Assembly: GCA_947632045.1 (NCBI GenBank)
Contig: CANRNQ010000002.1
Location: 1-64,000 of the forward strand
Source: an uncultured Clostridia bacterium
Lineage (GTDB): Bacteria > Bacillota > Clostridia > Oscillospirales > Acutalibacteraceae
Direction: 5' to 3'
Length of the DNA stretch: 64,000 bases
The position numbers and the translations under genes are program-made. The notes below the pieces were generated by a model. The model did not search any database. It was not told the DNA's origin and saw nothing but the letters and a program-made list of their open reading frames with translations. This document shows, one piece after another, positions 55,823-64,000 of this stretch. Position 1 is the first letter of the stretch; each line of letters opens with the position of its first letter.

Positions 55823-58360
55823 TCAGCGCGCACCGCCCTTTCCGTAAGCCCTCCTTCTTTTGAAAAGCTTTACAAGCTCATACCACAAAACTGCGGCAAG
55901 CGCAATCAAAACCGCGAGTAAAAGCGAACATATATCCAGAGATACAAGCTTCAAAAGGCGGCTGAGAGGAGTATAAAGCGCCGCGAAAATAAGCAGAAGC
56001 GTTCCCAAGGCAGTCGCCCACATAACCTTATCCCTTATGAGATGCGTTATCGAATGGGCGGCGCTGTCAAGCTCGCTGCTGTTGACGAACACGAGCAAAA
56101 GATTCGATATGATTATTACGCTCAGAGCTATGGAGCGGGCATATTCCACACCGCCCGAATTTAAAGCCGTAATATACGATAGGAACGACGCGAGGAAAAT
56201 CACAAGTCCCTGCGACACGCTTTTTATAACGCCCGCAAGCCCGATTATACCCTCTTTGCCGCTTCTCGGCGGTCGCCGCATAATATCGTCCTCGGCGGGC
56301 TGGCGCTCAAGGACTATCGAGCAGGTCGGGTCTATCAAAAGCTCAAGCAAAACGACGTGAAGCGGCAGCAGCATGAGCATATCTCCCGACAGCCCCAAAA
56401 GCGGGGCGAGCAGCGAAGCGAGGGCGATAGGAATGTGGATAGTGAAGATATACCCAACCGCCTTGCGTATATTGTCGAATATTCTGCGCCCGTCCTTGAC
56501 CGTGTCAACTATGGTGGAGAAGTTATCGTCGAGTAAAATAAGGTCAGCCGCCTCTCGCGACACCTCGCTGCCCCTTTTTCCCATTGCTATGCCTATATCG
56601 GCATATTTCAGCGCGGGCGCGTCGTTCACGCCGTCGCCGGTCATCGCGACGACCTCTCCGTTTTGCCGCAGAGCCTTAACTATGCGCATTTTGTGCTCGG
56701 GTATAACGCGGGCGAATATATTTGCCGTTTTTACCGCCATACACAACTCCTCGTCGCTGAGCTTGTCGAGCATATCTCCCGTTATAACGCTGCCGCATTC
56801 GGATATTCCTACCTCGCGGGCAATGCTGCCCGCCGTCGCGCCGTGGTCGCCCGTTATCATAATCACTCTTATTCCGGCTCGGCGGCATATTTCAATATCC
56901 TTGCGCACATTTTCCCTCGGCGGGTCGTACAGTCCGACAAGGCCCTTGAGCTCAAGCTTACAGCCCTCAAGAGCGTCGGGAACATAATCCGTTAAGCCGA
57001 GCTTGGCTCCCGCAACGGCTATGACCCTCAGTCCGCTTTCCGACAAGCTCTCCGCAATATCGCGTGCACGCTTTCCTTCGGCTTCGCTCATATCGCATAT
57101 CGAAAGTATTTTTTCGGGCGAGCCCTTTGCCGCTATCAGTATGCCGTCAGCCCTTTTTCTGACATGTCCCATCATTTTGAGCCGGTCTGTAAAGCTGTAC
57201 TCCTTTATCAAGTCGCCGGAGAAAAGCTCCTCACGAGCGATACCCTCAGCCTCGCATTTGTTGAGCATCGCCCTCTCCATCGGGTCGTAGGCGTTTGTTT
57301 CGCACGCCGTTCCCATAACTCTCAGCAGCTCTTTTTCATCACATTCATAGGGAATCAGCTCCTTGACCGTCATCTCGTTCATAGTGACGGTTCCCGTTTT
57401 ATCAACGCACAGAACGGAAACGGCTCCGAGTGTTTCAACGGACGGCATTGTGCGCACCAGAGATTTTTTTCCGGCGAGCCGCCAGGCTCCCATTGAGAGG
57501 AAAACCGTAAGCACCACGGGAAATTCCTCGGGTATCATAGCCATTGCAAGCGTTATGCCGGACAGAACGCTTCTGATAAGCCTATCGGCAAGCGAGGGCG
57601 CCGCAATGTTAAAAAACGTAATAATCACCACAAGGAGGAAAAGTATCCCCGCAATAAAGGCGCATATCTTAACGAGGCGGTTCGTCTGCTTTTGCAGCGG
57701 AGTGGGCATATCCGGCGCTCCCGCAACGTCGCGGCTTATTTTGCCGTATTCGGTGTATTCACCCGTGCGAGTGACGCGCACCGCCGCACTGCCGCGCGTG
57801 CATAGCGTTCCTGCGTAGCAGCAGTCTACTCTCCAGTGGTCTGACTGCGGCTTCTGACCCTCGCACGGGCGCTTGCGCACCTCCACGGACTCGCCCGTAA
57901 GGGTCGATTCGTCCACGCTCAAATCACTGCATTTGATTATTTCGCCGTCCGCAGGTATCTTCTCTCCCTCGCAAACGAGCATTATATCGCCGGGCACTAT
58001 CTCCGCGCTCGGTATATTCACCTCCCGACCGTCGCGTATCACGGTCGCGTGCGGCGCGGAGAGATTTTTCAGCGCGCTTAGCGTTTTATCGGTCTTGTAC
58101 TCCTGAATCGCGTCTATCGCTATTATGGCGACTACAAATATGAGCATTATCGCGCCGTCGCGCGGCTCGCCGAGTATAAAATATATGACCGCAGCCGCTA
58201 TCAGCAGTAAAAACATGGGCTCGCACACGGTTTTTATGAGCTTGAGGGCAAAGCTCTGTCTGCGCTGTAGAACAGGCTCGTTCCTGCCGAATTTTTGCAG
58301 TCTTTCCCTCGCCTGCTCGCTCGTCAAGCCGGTCAATTTATCCTGCTTCCACATTGTCAT
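55823..58360 (-). CDS. P-type cation ATPase under NiCo riboswitch control
   Basis: 845 residues. N-terminal cation-ATPase domain, actuator TGES (LTGESVEVRK), phosphorylation site CVDKTGTVT with Asp320, TGDGVNDAPALK hinge, and about ten membrane helices. The M4 motif is PEEFP (277-281) in place of the PEGLP common in calcium pumps, which places it in a side group of P2-type pumps. The upstream NiCo-type riboswitch predicts induction by Ni2+ or Co2+, so export of such metals is the likely job; calcium export is the alternative. GGGAGG precedes the start. It ends 64 bases before cloverleaf copy 8. Confidence 0.93.
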   Translation of the reverse strand: MTMWKQDKLTGLTSEQARERLQKFGRNEPVLQRRQSFALKLIKTVCEPMFLLLIAAAVIYFILGEPRDGAIMLIFVVAIIAIDAIQEYKTDKTLSALKNLSAPHATVIRDGREVNIPSAEIVPGDIMLVCEGEKIPADGEIIKCSDLSVDESTLTGESVEVRKRPCEGQKPQSDHWRVDCCYAGTLCTRGSAAVRVTRTGEYTEYGKISRDVAGAPDMPTPLQKQTNRLVKICAFIAGILFLLVVIITFFNIAAPSLADRLIRSVLSGITLAMAMIPEEFPVVLTVFLSMGAWRLAGKKSLVRTMPSVETLGAVSVLCVDKTGTVTMNEMTVKELIPYECDEKELLRVMGTACETNAYDPMERAMLNKCEAEGIAREELFSGDLIKEYSFTDRLKMMGHVRKRADGILIAAKGSPEKILSICDMSEAEGKRARDIAESLSESGLRVIAVAGAKLGLTDYVPDALEGCKLELKGLVGLYDPPRENVRKDIEICRRAGIRVIMITGDHGATAGSIAREVGISECGSVITGDMLDKLSDEELCMAVKTANIFARVIPEHKMRIVKALRQNGEVVAMTGDGVNDAPALKYADIGIAMGKRGSEVSREAADLILLDDNFSTIVDTVKDGRRIFDNIRKAVGYIFTIHIPIALASLLAPLLGLSGDMLMLLPLHVVLLELLIDPTCSIVLERQPAEDDIMRRPPRSGKEGIIGLAGVIKSVSQGLVIFLASFLSYITALNSGGVEYARSIALSVIIISNLLLVFVNSSELDSAAHSITHLIRDKVMWATALGTLLLIFAALYTPLSRLLKLVSLDICSLLLAVLIALAAVLWYELVKLFKRRRAYGKGGAR

Positions 58361-58402
58361 ATTCCTCCCAAATATTAGTTTTTTCCGCCTTATAAATAAA
58401 AA

Positions 58403-58494
58403 ACATCTGCGGGAGTGCCACTGTCCCGCAGATGTGAGCCTTTATCTGCTGCCTTTCGGCCCGGCATATGATATACTATCAACGCCTGCTCAGT
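58403..58494 (-). promoter_or_regulatory. NiCo (Ni2+/Co2+) riboswitch with overlapping terminator
   Basis: Minus-strand leader. Aptamer marks in order: ACTGAGCAGGC (58484-58494), a short hairpin, GCCGGGC, CCGAAAGG, GCAGAT, then CACATCTGCGGGACAGT (ends 58420). These match the NiCo (czcD) class as I recall it: ACUGAGCAGGC, CCGGGC, AUCUG and GGGACAGU, with ACUG/CAGU closing the outer stem. The terminator ACATCTGCGGGA/TCCCGCAGATGT (58403-58435) with TTTTTT shares the ATCTGCGGGA strand with the aptamer, so the two exclude each other. Metal binding should prevent termination and turn the ATPase on. Confidence 0.88.
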
Positions 58495-58545
58495 TTGTAC
58501 TGTATTTCATTTCGCAAAATGTATTCAGCGCAAAGAGTTTATTGC

Positions 58546-58574
58546 AGTATATCATATTCCGCTGTTCAAGTCAA
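58546..58574 (-). promoter_or_regulatory. Promoter of the riboswitch-ATPase transcript
   Basis: On the minus strand, TTGACT (58569-58574), a 17-base spacer and TATACT (58546-58551), giving a start near 58539 and a leader of about 180 bases containing the riboswitch. Confidence 0.8.
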
Positions 58575-58635
58575 TGTGAAAAGCATTTTGACTGCCGCTT
58601 CTTTATAGATAGCTTTTTTACAGGCTGCCGATATA

Positions 58636-59562
58636 TCAGGGGGCGAACACGCTCTCTATTCTGCGGCTGCATACCGCCGGAGAATACAAAAACGAATCCA
58701 TATGCTCTCCCTCAAAAAAGTATTTCGGCTTTTCCGGCTTTATTCTGTAATCAAACGAGTCGATTATTATGAGCTTTATCTTCATTCTCTCGGGAATTAT
58801 ATTCTTTATGTAGACGCTCGCCTGCTGGCCCGCCTTTATTCCATCCTTTAGCTCGGCGAGCCCCGCAAGATTTGGAGTCAGCTCTACAAACGCGCCGTAG
58901 TCCTCTATCGAGCGGATTATTCCCGCGACGGTTTCCCCGGGCTTATACGCCCTCACGTTTTCCTCCCATGTGCCCAAAAGCTCCTTATGCGACAGGCTGA
59001 TCCTGCCGTTTTCTATATTTTTCACCACCGCTCTTATGTCCATACCCACGCTAAAGCGCTCAGAGGGGTGGTCTATACGCGACACCGATATGCTGTCTAT
59101 CGGCATTAGCGCTATCACTCCGCAGCCTATATCGACAAAAGCCCCAAAGCTCTCAAGGTGGGTGACCTTGCCGCTTGTTATATCGCCGTTTCTGAGTCTG
59201 CTTATCTTAGACTGCACGCATCTCTCCTGAGCCTTTCGTCTGGAGAGTATTGCACAGGGGTTTCCCTGCTCGTCGGTTTCGAGTCTCTCCACCATAAAGC
59301 ACACCGGTCTGTTGACTCGCGATATGACCGCTATATCCTTGACTACTCCCTCTTTTATTCCTATCGCGCCCTCGTCCCTCGGTATTATCCCCTTCATGCA
59401 CCCGAGATCTACTATTAGATTATGCTGTGAATCACAAATTATGGCTCTCGCCTCAAGAATCTTTTCCTCCGCGCACGCTTCGCTGAGGCTCAGCTTTGAT
59501 CTGAGTCCCGACATATTGCCCACGGTTTCGATCAATCTGCCCTCAGGATAAAATTCTGTCAT
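58636..59562 (-). CDS. S1-domain RNA-binding protein
   Basis: 308 residues with three S1 (OB-fold) domains, at about 35-115, 120-200 and 205-275; clear marks are VTHLESFGAFVDIGCGVIALMPI and GETVAGIIRSIEDYGAFVELTPNLAGL. It is a short relative of ribosomal protein S1 of the kind common in Clostridia, probably assisting translation or RNA binding. GGGAGGAAG precedes the start. No terminator with a T-run lies directly after its stop, so some readthrough towards the ATPase promoter region is possible. Confidence 0.85.
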   Translation of the reverse strand: MTEFYPEGRLIETVGNMSGLRSKLSLSEACAEEKILEARAIICDSQHNLIVDLGCMKGIIPRDEGAIGIKEGVVKDIAVISRVNRPVCFMVERLETDEQGNPCAILSRRKAQERCVQSKISRLRNGDITSGKVTHLESFGAFVDIGCGVIALMPIDSISVSRIDHPSERFSVGMDIRAVVKNIENGRISLSHKELLGTWEENVRAYKPGETVAGIIRSIEDYGAFVELTPNLAGLAELKDGIKAGQQASVYIKNIIPERMKIKLIIIDSFDYRIKPEKPKYFFEGEHMDSFLYSPAVCSRRIESVFAP

Positions 59563-59704
59563 TTTTCTTCCTCCCGTTAGTACGTTATCTATGCAATTAT
59601 ATTAATGCGGCAGGCGAAATATAACCGAAAAAATAAGCTGCGCATCGCTTGTGCGGCGCTTAAAAATGTTTTTATTTTTCAGTCATTGAAGGCTTATAAG
59701 GCTT

Positions 59705-59757
59705 TGTAGGGCGCAAAGCGCACCCCAAGGCCGCCGTTTTTAAAGCGGTCTTCTACA
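59705..59757. repeat. Small branched palindromic element
   Basis: TGTAG (59705-59709)/CTACA (59753-59757) encloses GCGC-AAA-GCGC (59711-59721) and AAGGCCGC (59727-59734)/GCGGTCTT (59745-59752). It resembles the small TGTAG...CTACA palindromes seen between genes in this group of bacteria. One copy only here. The rest of 59563-59884 holds the next promoter. Confidence 0.4.
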
Positions 59758-59796
59758 CGGGCATAGATTTATATGAAGTTTGTGAACAAACTTTGC

Positions 59797-59825
59797 TTGC
59801 TCTTTTGCTCCGAATGATATACAAT
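59797..59825 (+). promoter_or_regulatory. Promoter of the secreted cyclophilin gene
   Basis: TTGCTC (59797-59802), a 17-base spacer and TACAAT (59820-59825), 59 bases before the start. Confidence 0.6.
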
Positions 59826-59884
59826 AGTTAGGTAAATATCCCGAGAGGATAAACGGGAAGTCAATTATTGAAAGGATCGTTAAT

Positions 59885-60832
59885 ATGAAAAATTACAGAT
59901 TAAAGGCGATTGCCGCCGCCTGCTTAGCGGCTGTTATGCTTGCCGGAGCCGCCGGCTGCTCGTCCGATTCATCGTCCTCAGGCTCGTCATCTTCGGGCTC
60001 ATCGTCTGATGGCTCGTCGCAAGCGGCGACCGAGAAAGCGACTGACGCGGAGCTTGTAGCCTGGGAGGATTTCGACGTAAAGAGAAATATTTACGACGAC
60101 AAGGAGCATGAGGCCGGCTATCAGCTTGAAAAGCCGAGTGCGGGAGAAGAGGTTGCGATCATGCACACGTCTATGGGCGACATAAGCCTTCGTCTTTTCC
60201 CGGAGGCCGCGCCGAAAACGGTTGAAAATTTTGTAACGCACGCCAAGGACGGTTATTATAACGGTCTTATCTTCCACAGAGTTATAGAGGACTTCATGAT
60301 ACAGGGCGGCGACCCGAAGGGCAACGGAACCGGCGGAGAAAGCATTTACGGCGATTCCTTTGAGGACGAATTTAGCAATAAGCTGTTTAACCTCAGGGGC
60401 AGCGTAGCGATGGCGAACAGCGGCGCAGACACAAACGGCAGTCAGTTCTTCATCAATCAGGCGGGAACGGATACTTTTTCCGGCTGGGATAATCTTGAGC
60501 TTCAATGGGCTCAGCTTCATCAGGAAATCTCAAACTATATAGCGCAGGGTCAGTGGGACTATGTAAATCAGGCGCTTCAGCAGCAGTACAACGTCGCTCT
60601 TGACACCGACGTGGTTCCCGACGACGTTAAAAAGCTCTATGAGGAAAACGGCGGCAACCCGACTCTTGACGGCGCGTTTAACGTTATAGACCGCGGCCAC
60701 ACTGTTTTCGCTCAGGTTTACGACGGAATGGACGTTGTTGACAAAATAGCCGCGGTTGAAACGGACGCAAACGACAAGCCGACCAAGGACGTGACCATAG
60801 AAAGCATTGAAATAACGACTTACAGCGAATAA
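59885..60832 (+). CDS. Cyclophilin-type peptidyl-prolyl isomerase lipoprotein
   Basis: 315 residues. Signal peptide with lipobox (AGAAGCSSD, lipid Cys near 26) and a Ser/Gly-rich linker. The cyclophilin domain has [42 protein letters not shown] with the catalytic Arg, then [20 protein letters not shown]. Between TFSGWDN and [15 protein letters not shown] there is an insertion of about 65 residues (with repeated [19 protein letters not shown]-like helical sequence) absent from ordinary cyclophilins. It folds proteins outside the membrane. Thioredoxin follows 101 bases downstream; a weak AGCCTA/TAGGCT hairpin lies between at 60858-60885. Confidence 0.93.
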   Translation: MKNYRLKAIAAACLAAVMLAGAAGCSSDSSSSGSSSSGSSSDGSSQAATEKATDAELVAWEDFDVKRNIYDDKEHEAGYQLEKPSAGEEVAIMHTSMGDISLRLFPEAAPKTVENFVTHAKDGYYNGLIFHRVIEDFMIQGGDPKGNGTGGESIYGDSFEDEFSNKLFNLRGSVAMANSGADTNGSQFFINQAGTDTFSGWDNLELQWAQLHQEISNYIAQGQWDYVNQALQQQYNVALDTDVVPDDVKKLYEENGGNPTLDGAFNVIDRGHTVFAQVYDGMDVVDKIAAVETDANDKPTKDVTIESIEITTYSE

Positions 60833-60933
60833 GCGAATAAATAAAAAAATAATACAAAGCCTATTTTCACAAGGCCTTGTAGGCTCGTCAATTATATATT
60901 TAATCGCCATATTATTTTTAAGGAAGTGATATT

Positions 60934-61248
60934 ATGCCGGTTTTACACCCCAGCGCCGAGGAATTTGAGTCAGTTATAGGCAGCGGCGCGGCGCTCGTTG
61001 ATTTTTACGCCGACTGGTGCGGCCCGTGCAAGATGCTTGCGCCTGTCATTGATAAGCTCTCCGAGGAGTACGACGGCAGGCTAAAGGTCGTAAAGGTGAA
61101 CGTTGACGAGGAGCGCGAGCTTGCGGCGCGCTTTGAGGTCGCGAGTATTCCCTCTGTTGTGATACTAAAGGACGGCGAGCAAAGGGCCTTTGAGGTTGGT
61201 TTTCAGCCGATAAGCGTATACAGGGAAATAATCGACGGTCTTATTTAA
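60934..61248 (+). CDS. trxA: Thioredoxin
   Basis: 104 residues, normal length. Active site DWCGPCKML, with the cis-Pro in VASIPSVVIL. It reduces protein disulfides in the cytoplasm. AAGGAAGTGA precedes the start. It may share a transcript with the cyclophilin gene upstream. Confidence 0.95.
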   Translation: MPVLHPSAEEFESVIGSGAALVDFYADWCGPCKMLAPVIDKLSEEYDGRLKVVKVNVDEERELAARFEVASIPSVVILKDGEQRAFEVGFQPISVYREIIDGLI

Positions 61249-61265
61249 GGCGGATATTATTAATT

Positions 61266-61298
61266 AAGCCCGACGGGGACAATGTCCTCGGCGGGCTT
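61266..61298 (+). terminator. Terminator after thioredoxin
   Basis: AAGCCCG/CGGGCTT outer stem with GGAC-AAT-GTCC at the top; the following T-run is short (TAGTTT). Confidence 0.65.
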
Positions 61299-61420
61299 TA
61301 GTTTGTTGAATCAGTTTTATTTTGCGCTTAAGGTGGTTGAGCGCACGGTCGGCTCATCAAGCCGAAACGAGCTTTTGCTGACGGAAAATTCGTCGAATAG
61401 TCAGGCAAGGCGCGATATGA

Positions 61421-61732
61421 TTATGACAAGTTCTCCCATTCGCGGCGCATATACAGGACGCGAAAAATATGTATTATTCCTTTGGCGTCGCGCATGAAAT
61501 ATGCATTTACATTTTCGTTGAAGCTTAGACTTTTTATGCCTAAAGCTCCAAAGGGCTCGGCGCAGTACGGCAGCTCATCAAAATTAAACGCCAGCCTGCC
61601 GAGTATACTGTAAAGAGATAAGAACAGCATCCGTGCGCCGTAAGAATCCCGCATATAGCTCGACAGATACGCCAAAATGCTCTCAATATCCCTTTGGGCT
61701 GTCCGCTCTATCATCACATTATAATCCGCCAA
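61421..61732 (-). CDS. RelE/ParE-family toxin
   Basis: 103 residues from TTG 61732, 9 bases after GGGAGG; this start fits the family pattern (ADYNVMIERTAQRDIESILAYL). The core ends IIHIFRVLYMRREW. It overlaps the antitoxin end by 14 bases. The catalytic type (mRNA cleavage or gyrase poison) cannot be told from sequence. Confidence 0.82.
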   Translation of the reverse strand: MADYNVMIERTAQRDIESILAYLSSYMRDSYGARMLFLSLYSILGRLAFNFDELPYCAEPFGALGIKSLSFNENVNAYFMRDAKGIIHIFRVLYMRREWENLS

Positions 61733-61994
61733 AACCGAACTTCCTCCCAAAGTCAAAAAACACGTCGTCTATTGTCCGTCTGCCGGAGTCGTCGCCTATA
61801 TCTTTAAGCCCTTCAAGCAACAGCTTTTGAAATTCAAATTTGGCGCACATTCTTTCGTAGTACGAATTGGACAGCACCACCAGATCGCCCGTACCGTTTT
61901 TCGTGATAAAGACGGGCTCGTCGTTGTTATTGCAAAAGTCGGATATTTCCGTGTAATGATTTCTTATATCCGCACTCGGTCTTATCGTTGCCAA
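61719..61994 (-). CDS. Phd/YefM-family antitoxin
   Basis: 91 residues from a TTG start after AAGGGGTG. RPSADIRNHYTEISDFCNNNDEPVFITKNGTGDLVVLSNSYYER is the Phd/YefM DNA-binding fold. The C-terminal half binds the toxin. It should repress its own operon together with the toxin. Confidence 0.9.
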   Translation of the reverse strand: MATIRPSADIRNHYTEISDFCNNNDEPVFITKNGTGDLVVLSNSYYERMCAKFEFQKLLLEGLKDIGDDSGRRTIDDVFFDFGRKFGFGGL

Positions 61995-62180
61995 GTTTTA
62001 CACCCCTTACTTTTACGGCAGTCCTCGGCGTATAACGCTTTTTTAATTTCAAATCGCCGTATTCATGCCTTGCGCAAATTCCGCCGAGCAAAGAGGCTAT
62101 AATGCCTGCTTAGCGGGTATATATACTAAAATATTCGGAGGATTCCGAGGGAAACGAGTTTAATCGTTTCCCCCGAAAGG

Positions 62181-62400
62181 CTTAGGAATATTAGGAAAAG
62201 GCTTAATAAAAATCATATCCGCCCCTAAAGGGAGGATGCGGGAGAGCGAATGCCTAACTCTCCCGCTCTGTACTTAAGAATATTAGGAAAATGCTTAATA
62301 AAATTCATATCCGCCCCTAAAGGGAGGATGCGCGGGAGAGCGAATGCCTCCGCTCCCCGCTTTATGCTTAGGAATATTAGGTAAAGGCTTATTTAATATT
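62181..62400. repeat. Tandem direct repeat of about 93 bases, 2.3 copies
   Basis: Units start at 62181, 62273 and 62367 (CTTAGGAATATTAGG...GGCTTAATAAAA...ATCCGCCCCTAAAGGGAGGATGCG...GGGAGAGCGAATGCC). Each full unit holds two possible hairpins (CCCTAAAGGG and GCGGGAGAG...CTCTCCCGC). The third, partial copy runs into the stop codon of the pilin-like gene. This fills most of the 61995-62388 gap. Confidence 0.85.
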
Positions 62401-64000
62401 TTCGATATTCTGAGTATCTTTATATGTTATTTTTCTCTTCCTTTTAGAATAAATGTAATAGGTAACAGCCGCGCCGATTGCGAGAACAGCTCCCAAAATG
62501 ATAATTCCCGTTATTCCGCTGCCGCCCGCAAGAGGCAGTGAGGGCCGCGCTATTTTTGTATCCGTAACCTTGATATTTATCTTGCAGTAGTATCCTACGC
62601 TGCCGTCCAATGATATATCAGAGCCGGGCACGACCGTTATATCGGCGTCTTCTTCATTATCGCTGTCATATCTGTAAGGAAGGCTGAATACAATCGGCTC
62701 CGAGAGAGTATATCCGGTCGGAGCCTCAACCTCGGTCAATCTAAATTCGCCGTGCAGGAGGCCGCCAAACGAAATAGCTCCGTCCTCGTCCGTCGTAAAG
62801 ATATAACTAAAGTCATCCGAGTAATCATTGTCAAGCTGCTCCTTAGTGTACCACACAGGATTCTCCCCGCGATTTTCGTGCGCCGTGTCTGATACGGAGT
62901 AATACACCGGGTACCACTGCGTGCCGGATTCATCCGTGTATTTGTATTCAAGCATGAATTTTACACCCTCGAGCGGCTCATCCGCCTCATTCACCTTTTG
63001 AACATTTACGGCATATTCCGGAGGCTCTTCTTCACCGATAGTGAAGCCCGCGTTCAAATATTGCTTTTTGAAATAACGATAATCATTTGTTGCATTAATC
63101 TTATCCTCAACGGTATTGGTGAATATATCCAAATTGCTCGGTATCTTTACGCTATTCTCAATAAAGACGCTGCCATCCGTACTAAAGACGCTGCCGTCCT
63201 CTTGTTTTGCAAGACCGCGTGTGCCTATCTCATTTTCGCCTTCGTGCTGCGTCTGGAGCAGGGTTTCGGATATTTTGAGCTCATCAAGTTTAACCTCTTG
63301 TCCGGTCGGAGTTCCGTCACTCTTATACACCGAAATTTCGCCGTCTTTTGGGGCGAGAAATACGATTCGGCAGTTTTCAAGATAAGGAATATTTTTAAAG
63401 ATATAAAATCCATTTTTATCGGTGTGTACATGACCAATGTCGGAATCTGTATATTCGCCATCTTTATCAGAGTCCGTATATATTGCGACCTCGACATTTT
63501 GAAGGCGCTCCTCAAAGCCGTCAAGCACGCCGTCGACGCTTTTATCATGCCAGGCGTAGCCGGAAATATCGCGGCCTACGACCGCCGTCAGAACCGAGTT
63601 GCTGTAATCGGCCTTATGCGTTGTTGTTGTTTCCTCGCCAGTTGCATCTACGCCGTCCACGGAGTAGAACGAATTGTTTACAAACTCATCGGAAATGTCG
63701 GTTTCATCAAGGTTGCACTTGAGCGTAAACTCTATGGAAAGCGTCTCGCCGACCGGCAGACCATTGGCGGTAAGAGCAATGGCCTTTACGTTCTCCGCGC
63801 CGATATTATAAGCTATTTTGTTGTTGTAGGTTTCATTTGTGCTGTTTTTGGGAACATCGGTCCATGATATTCCGGTATCGGTAATACGTCCATCCTTTCG
63901 CTCCAGCTTATCCGCCGCCGCAGGGTTGGGCGTTTTGTCATCGCCCTCCGTCAGGTAATCTCGGACTCTATCATCTGTTGTGTAATAAAGTCCGTATATC
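62389..64000 (-). CDS. Pilin/adhesin-like surface protein with SdrD-B and SpaA domains (5' end cut by window edge)
   Basis: The frame is open to the right edge, at least 537 codons; no true start is in the window (a GTG at 63660 is internal). A SdrD-B-like domain (GRDISGYAWHDKSVDGVLDG, with DSDKDGEYTDSD calcium-loop-like sequence) is followed by a SpaA/Cna-B type domain with the E-box FRLTEVEAPTGYTL and candidate isopeptide Lys. The end has LPLAGG as a sortase motif, a membrane helix and KRKRK. It is a wall-anchored pilin subunit or adhesin. No sortase gene is in view, but one may lie beyond the edge. Confidence 0.88.
   Translation of the reverse strand, partial: IYGLYYTTDDRVRDYLTEGDDKTPNPAAADKLERKDGRITDTGISWTDVPKNSTNETYNNKIAYNIGAENVKAIALTANGLPVGETLSIEFTLKCNLDETDISDEFVNNSFYSVDGVDATGEETTTTHKADYSNSVLTAVVGRDISGYAWHDKSVDGVLDGFEERLQNVEVAIYTDSDKDGEYTDSDIGHVHTDKNGFYIFKNIPYLENCRIVFLAPKDGEISVYKSDGTPTGQEVKLDELKISETLLQTQHEGENEIGTRGLAKQEDGSVFSTDGSVFIENSVKIPSNLDIFTNTVEDKINATNDYRYFKKQYLNAGFTIGEEEPPEYAVNVQKVNEADEPLEGVKFMLEYKYTDESGTQWYPVYYSVSDTAHENRGENPVWYTKEQLDNDYSDDFSYIFTTDEDGAISFGGLLHGEFRLTEVEAPTGYTLSEPIVFSLPYRYDSDNEEDADITVVPGSDISLDGSVGYYCKINIKVTDTKIARPSLPLAGGSGITGIIILGAVLAIGAAVTYYIYSKRKRKITYKDTQNIENIK

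Noticed and set aside
62998-63867. 289-codon open frame on the plus strand
   Set aside because: It is antisense to the pilin-like gene, has no ribosome binding site and shows no family pattern.

Overview
The window looks like chromosomal DNA of a spore-forming, gut-type member of the Clostridia (Bacillota), most likely from the Ruminococcaceae/Oscillospiraceae area. The evidence is a type I dockerin with a TEP-rich linker, a YunB-type sporulation protein, a CotJC-like manganese catalase, a CotS-like kinase, RNase J, a CIRCE-controlled groESL operon, a PadR regulator, and the gdpP-rplI-dnaB gene order. No rRNA, tRNA, CRISPR array, prophage or transposase gene was seen.

Layout. 1-10.7 kb: a secreted transglutaminase-like protein with a dockerin (cut by the left edge), a membrane sensor with an RsbW-like ATPase end, a sugar O-acetyltransferase, and a very long cell-surface papain-like peptidase. 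11-17.4 kb: an iron-sulfur flavoprotein, an unknown protein, a CstA-type transporter, and a dinB/azoreductase-like/CotS-like gene cluster. 17.5-27.2 kb: one compact minus-strand housekeeping operon (rnj-gdpP-rplI-dnaB-tilS-hpt-ftsH). 27.6-29.7 kb: rnhA followed by a cysteine desulfurase and its Fe-S scaffold. 30-37.9 kb: a minus-strand set ending in queH, two rRNA methyltransferases, a tiny Asn/Gln-rich gene and a LUD-domain gene. 38-43.8 kb: aspS-gatC-gatA-gatB, the route to Asn-tRNA and Gln-tRNA by transamidation, then a zinc-ribbon membrane protein. 44-50.2 kb: Mn-catalase, groESL, a THUMP methyltransferase, yunB and a membrane protein with a cohesin-like outer domain. 50.5-64 kb: a MATE exporter, two toxin-antitoxin pairs, an SDR, PadR, PAP2, a P-type ATPase under a NiCo-type riboswitch, an S1-domain protein, a secreted cyclophilin, thioredoxin, and a pilin-like LPxTG-type protein cut by the right edge.

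The most unusual signal is a family of eight intergenic elements, each about 120-180 bp, at about 6.6, 10.9, 14.3, 29.8, 34.2, 37.0, 43.9 and 55.6 kb. Each has a closing stem built on GGCGGCGAC/GTCGCCGCC that encloses three successive hairpins, so it can fold as a cloverleaf (four-way junction). The arm sequences differ between copies but stay self-complementary, including one copy whose arms are almost entirely different. All eight lie just after the 3' end of a minus-strand gene, and the seven standard copies point the same way. I do not recognise this family. The second strong regulatory find is the NiCo riboswitch before the P-type ATPase.

Gene starts were adjusted where a ribosome binding site clearly favoured an internal start. 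All functional names come from motif recognition by eye, without database searches.
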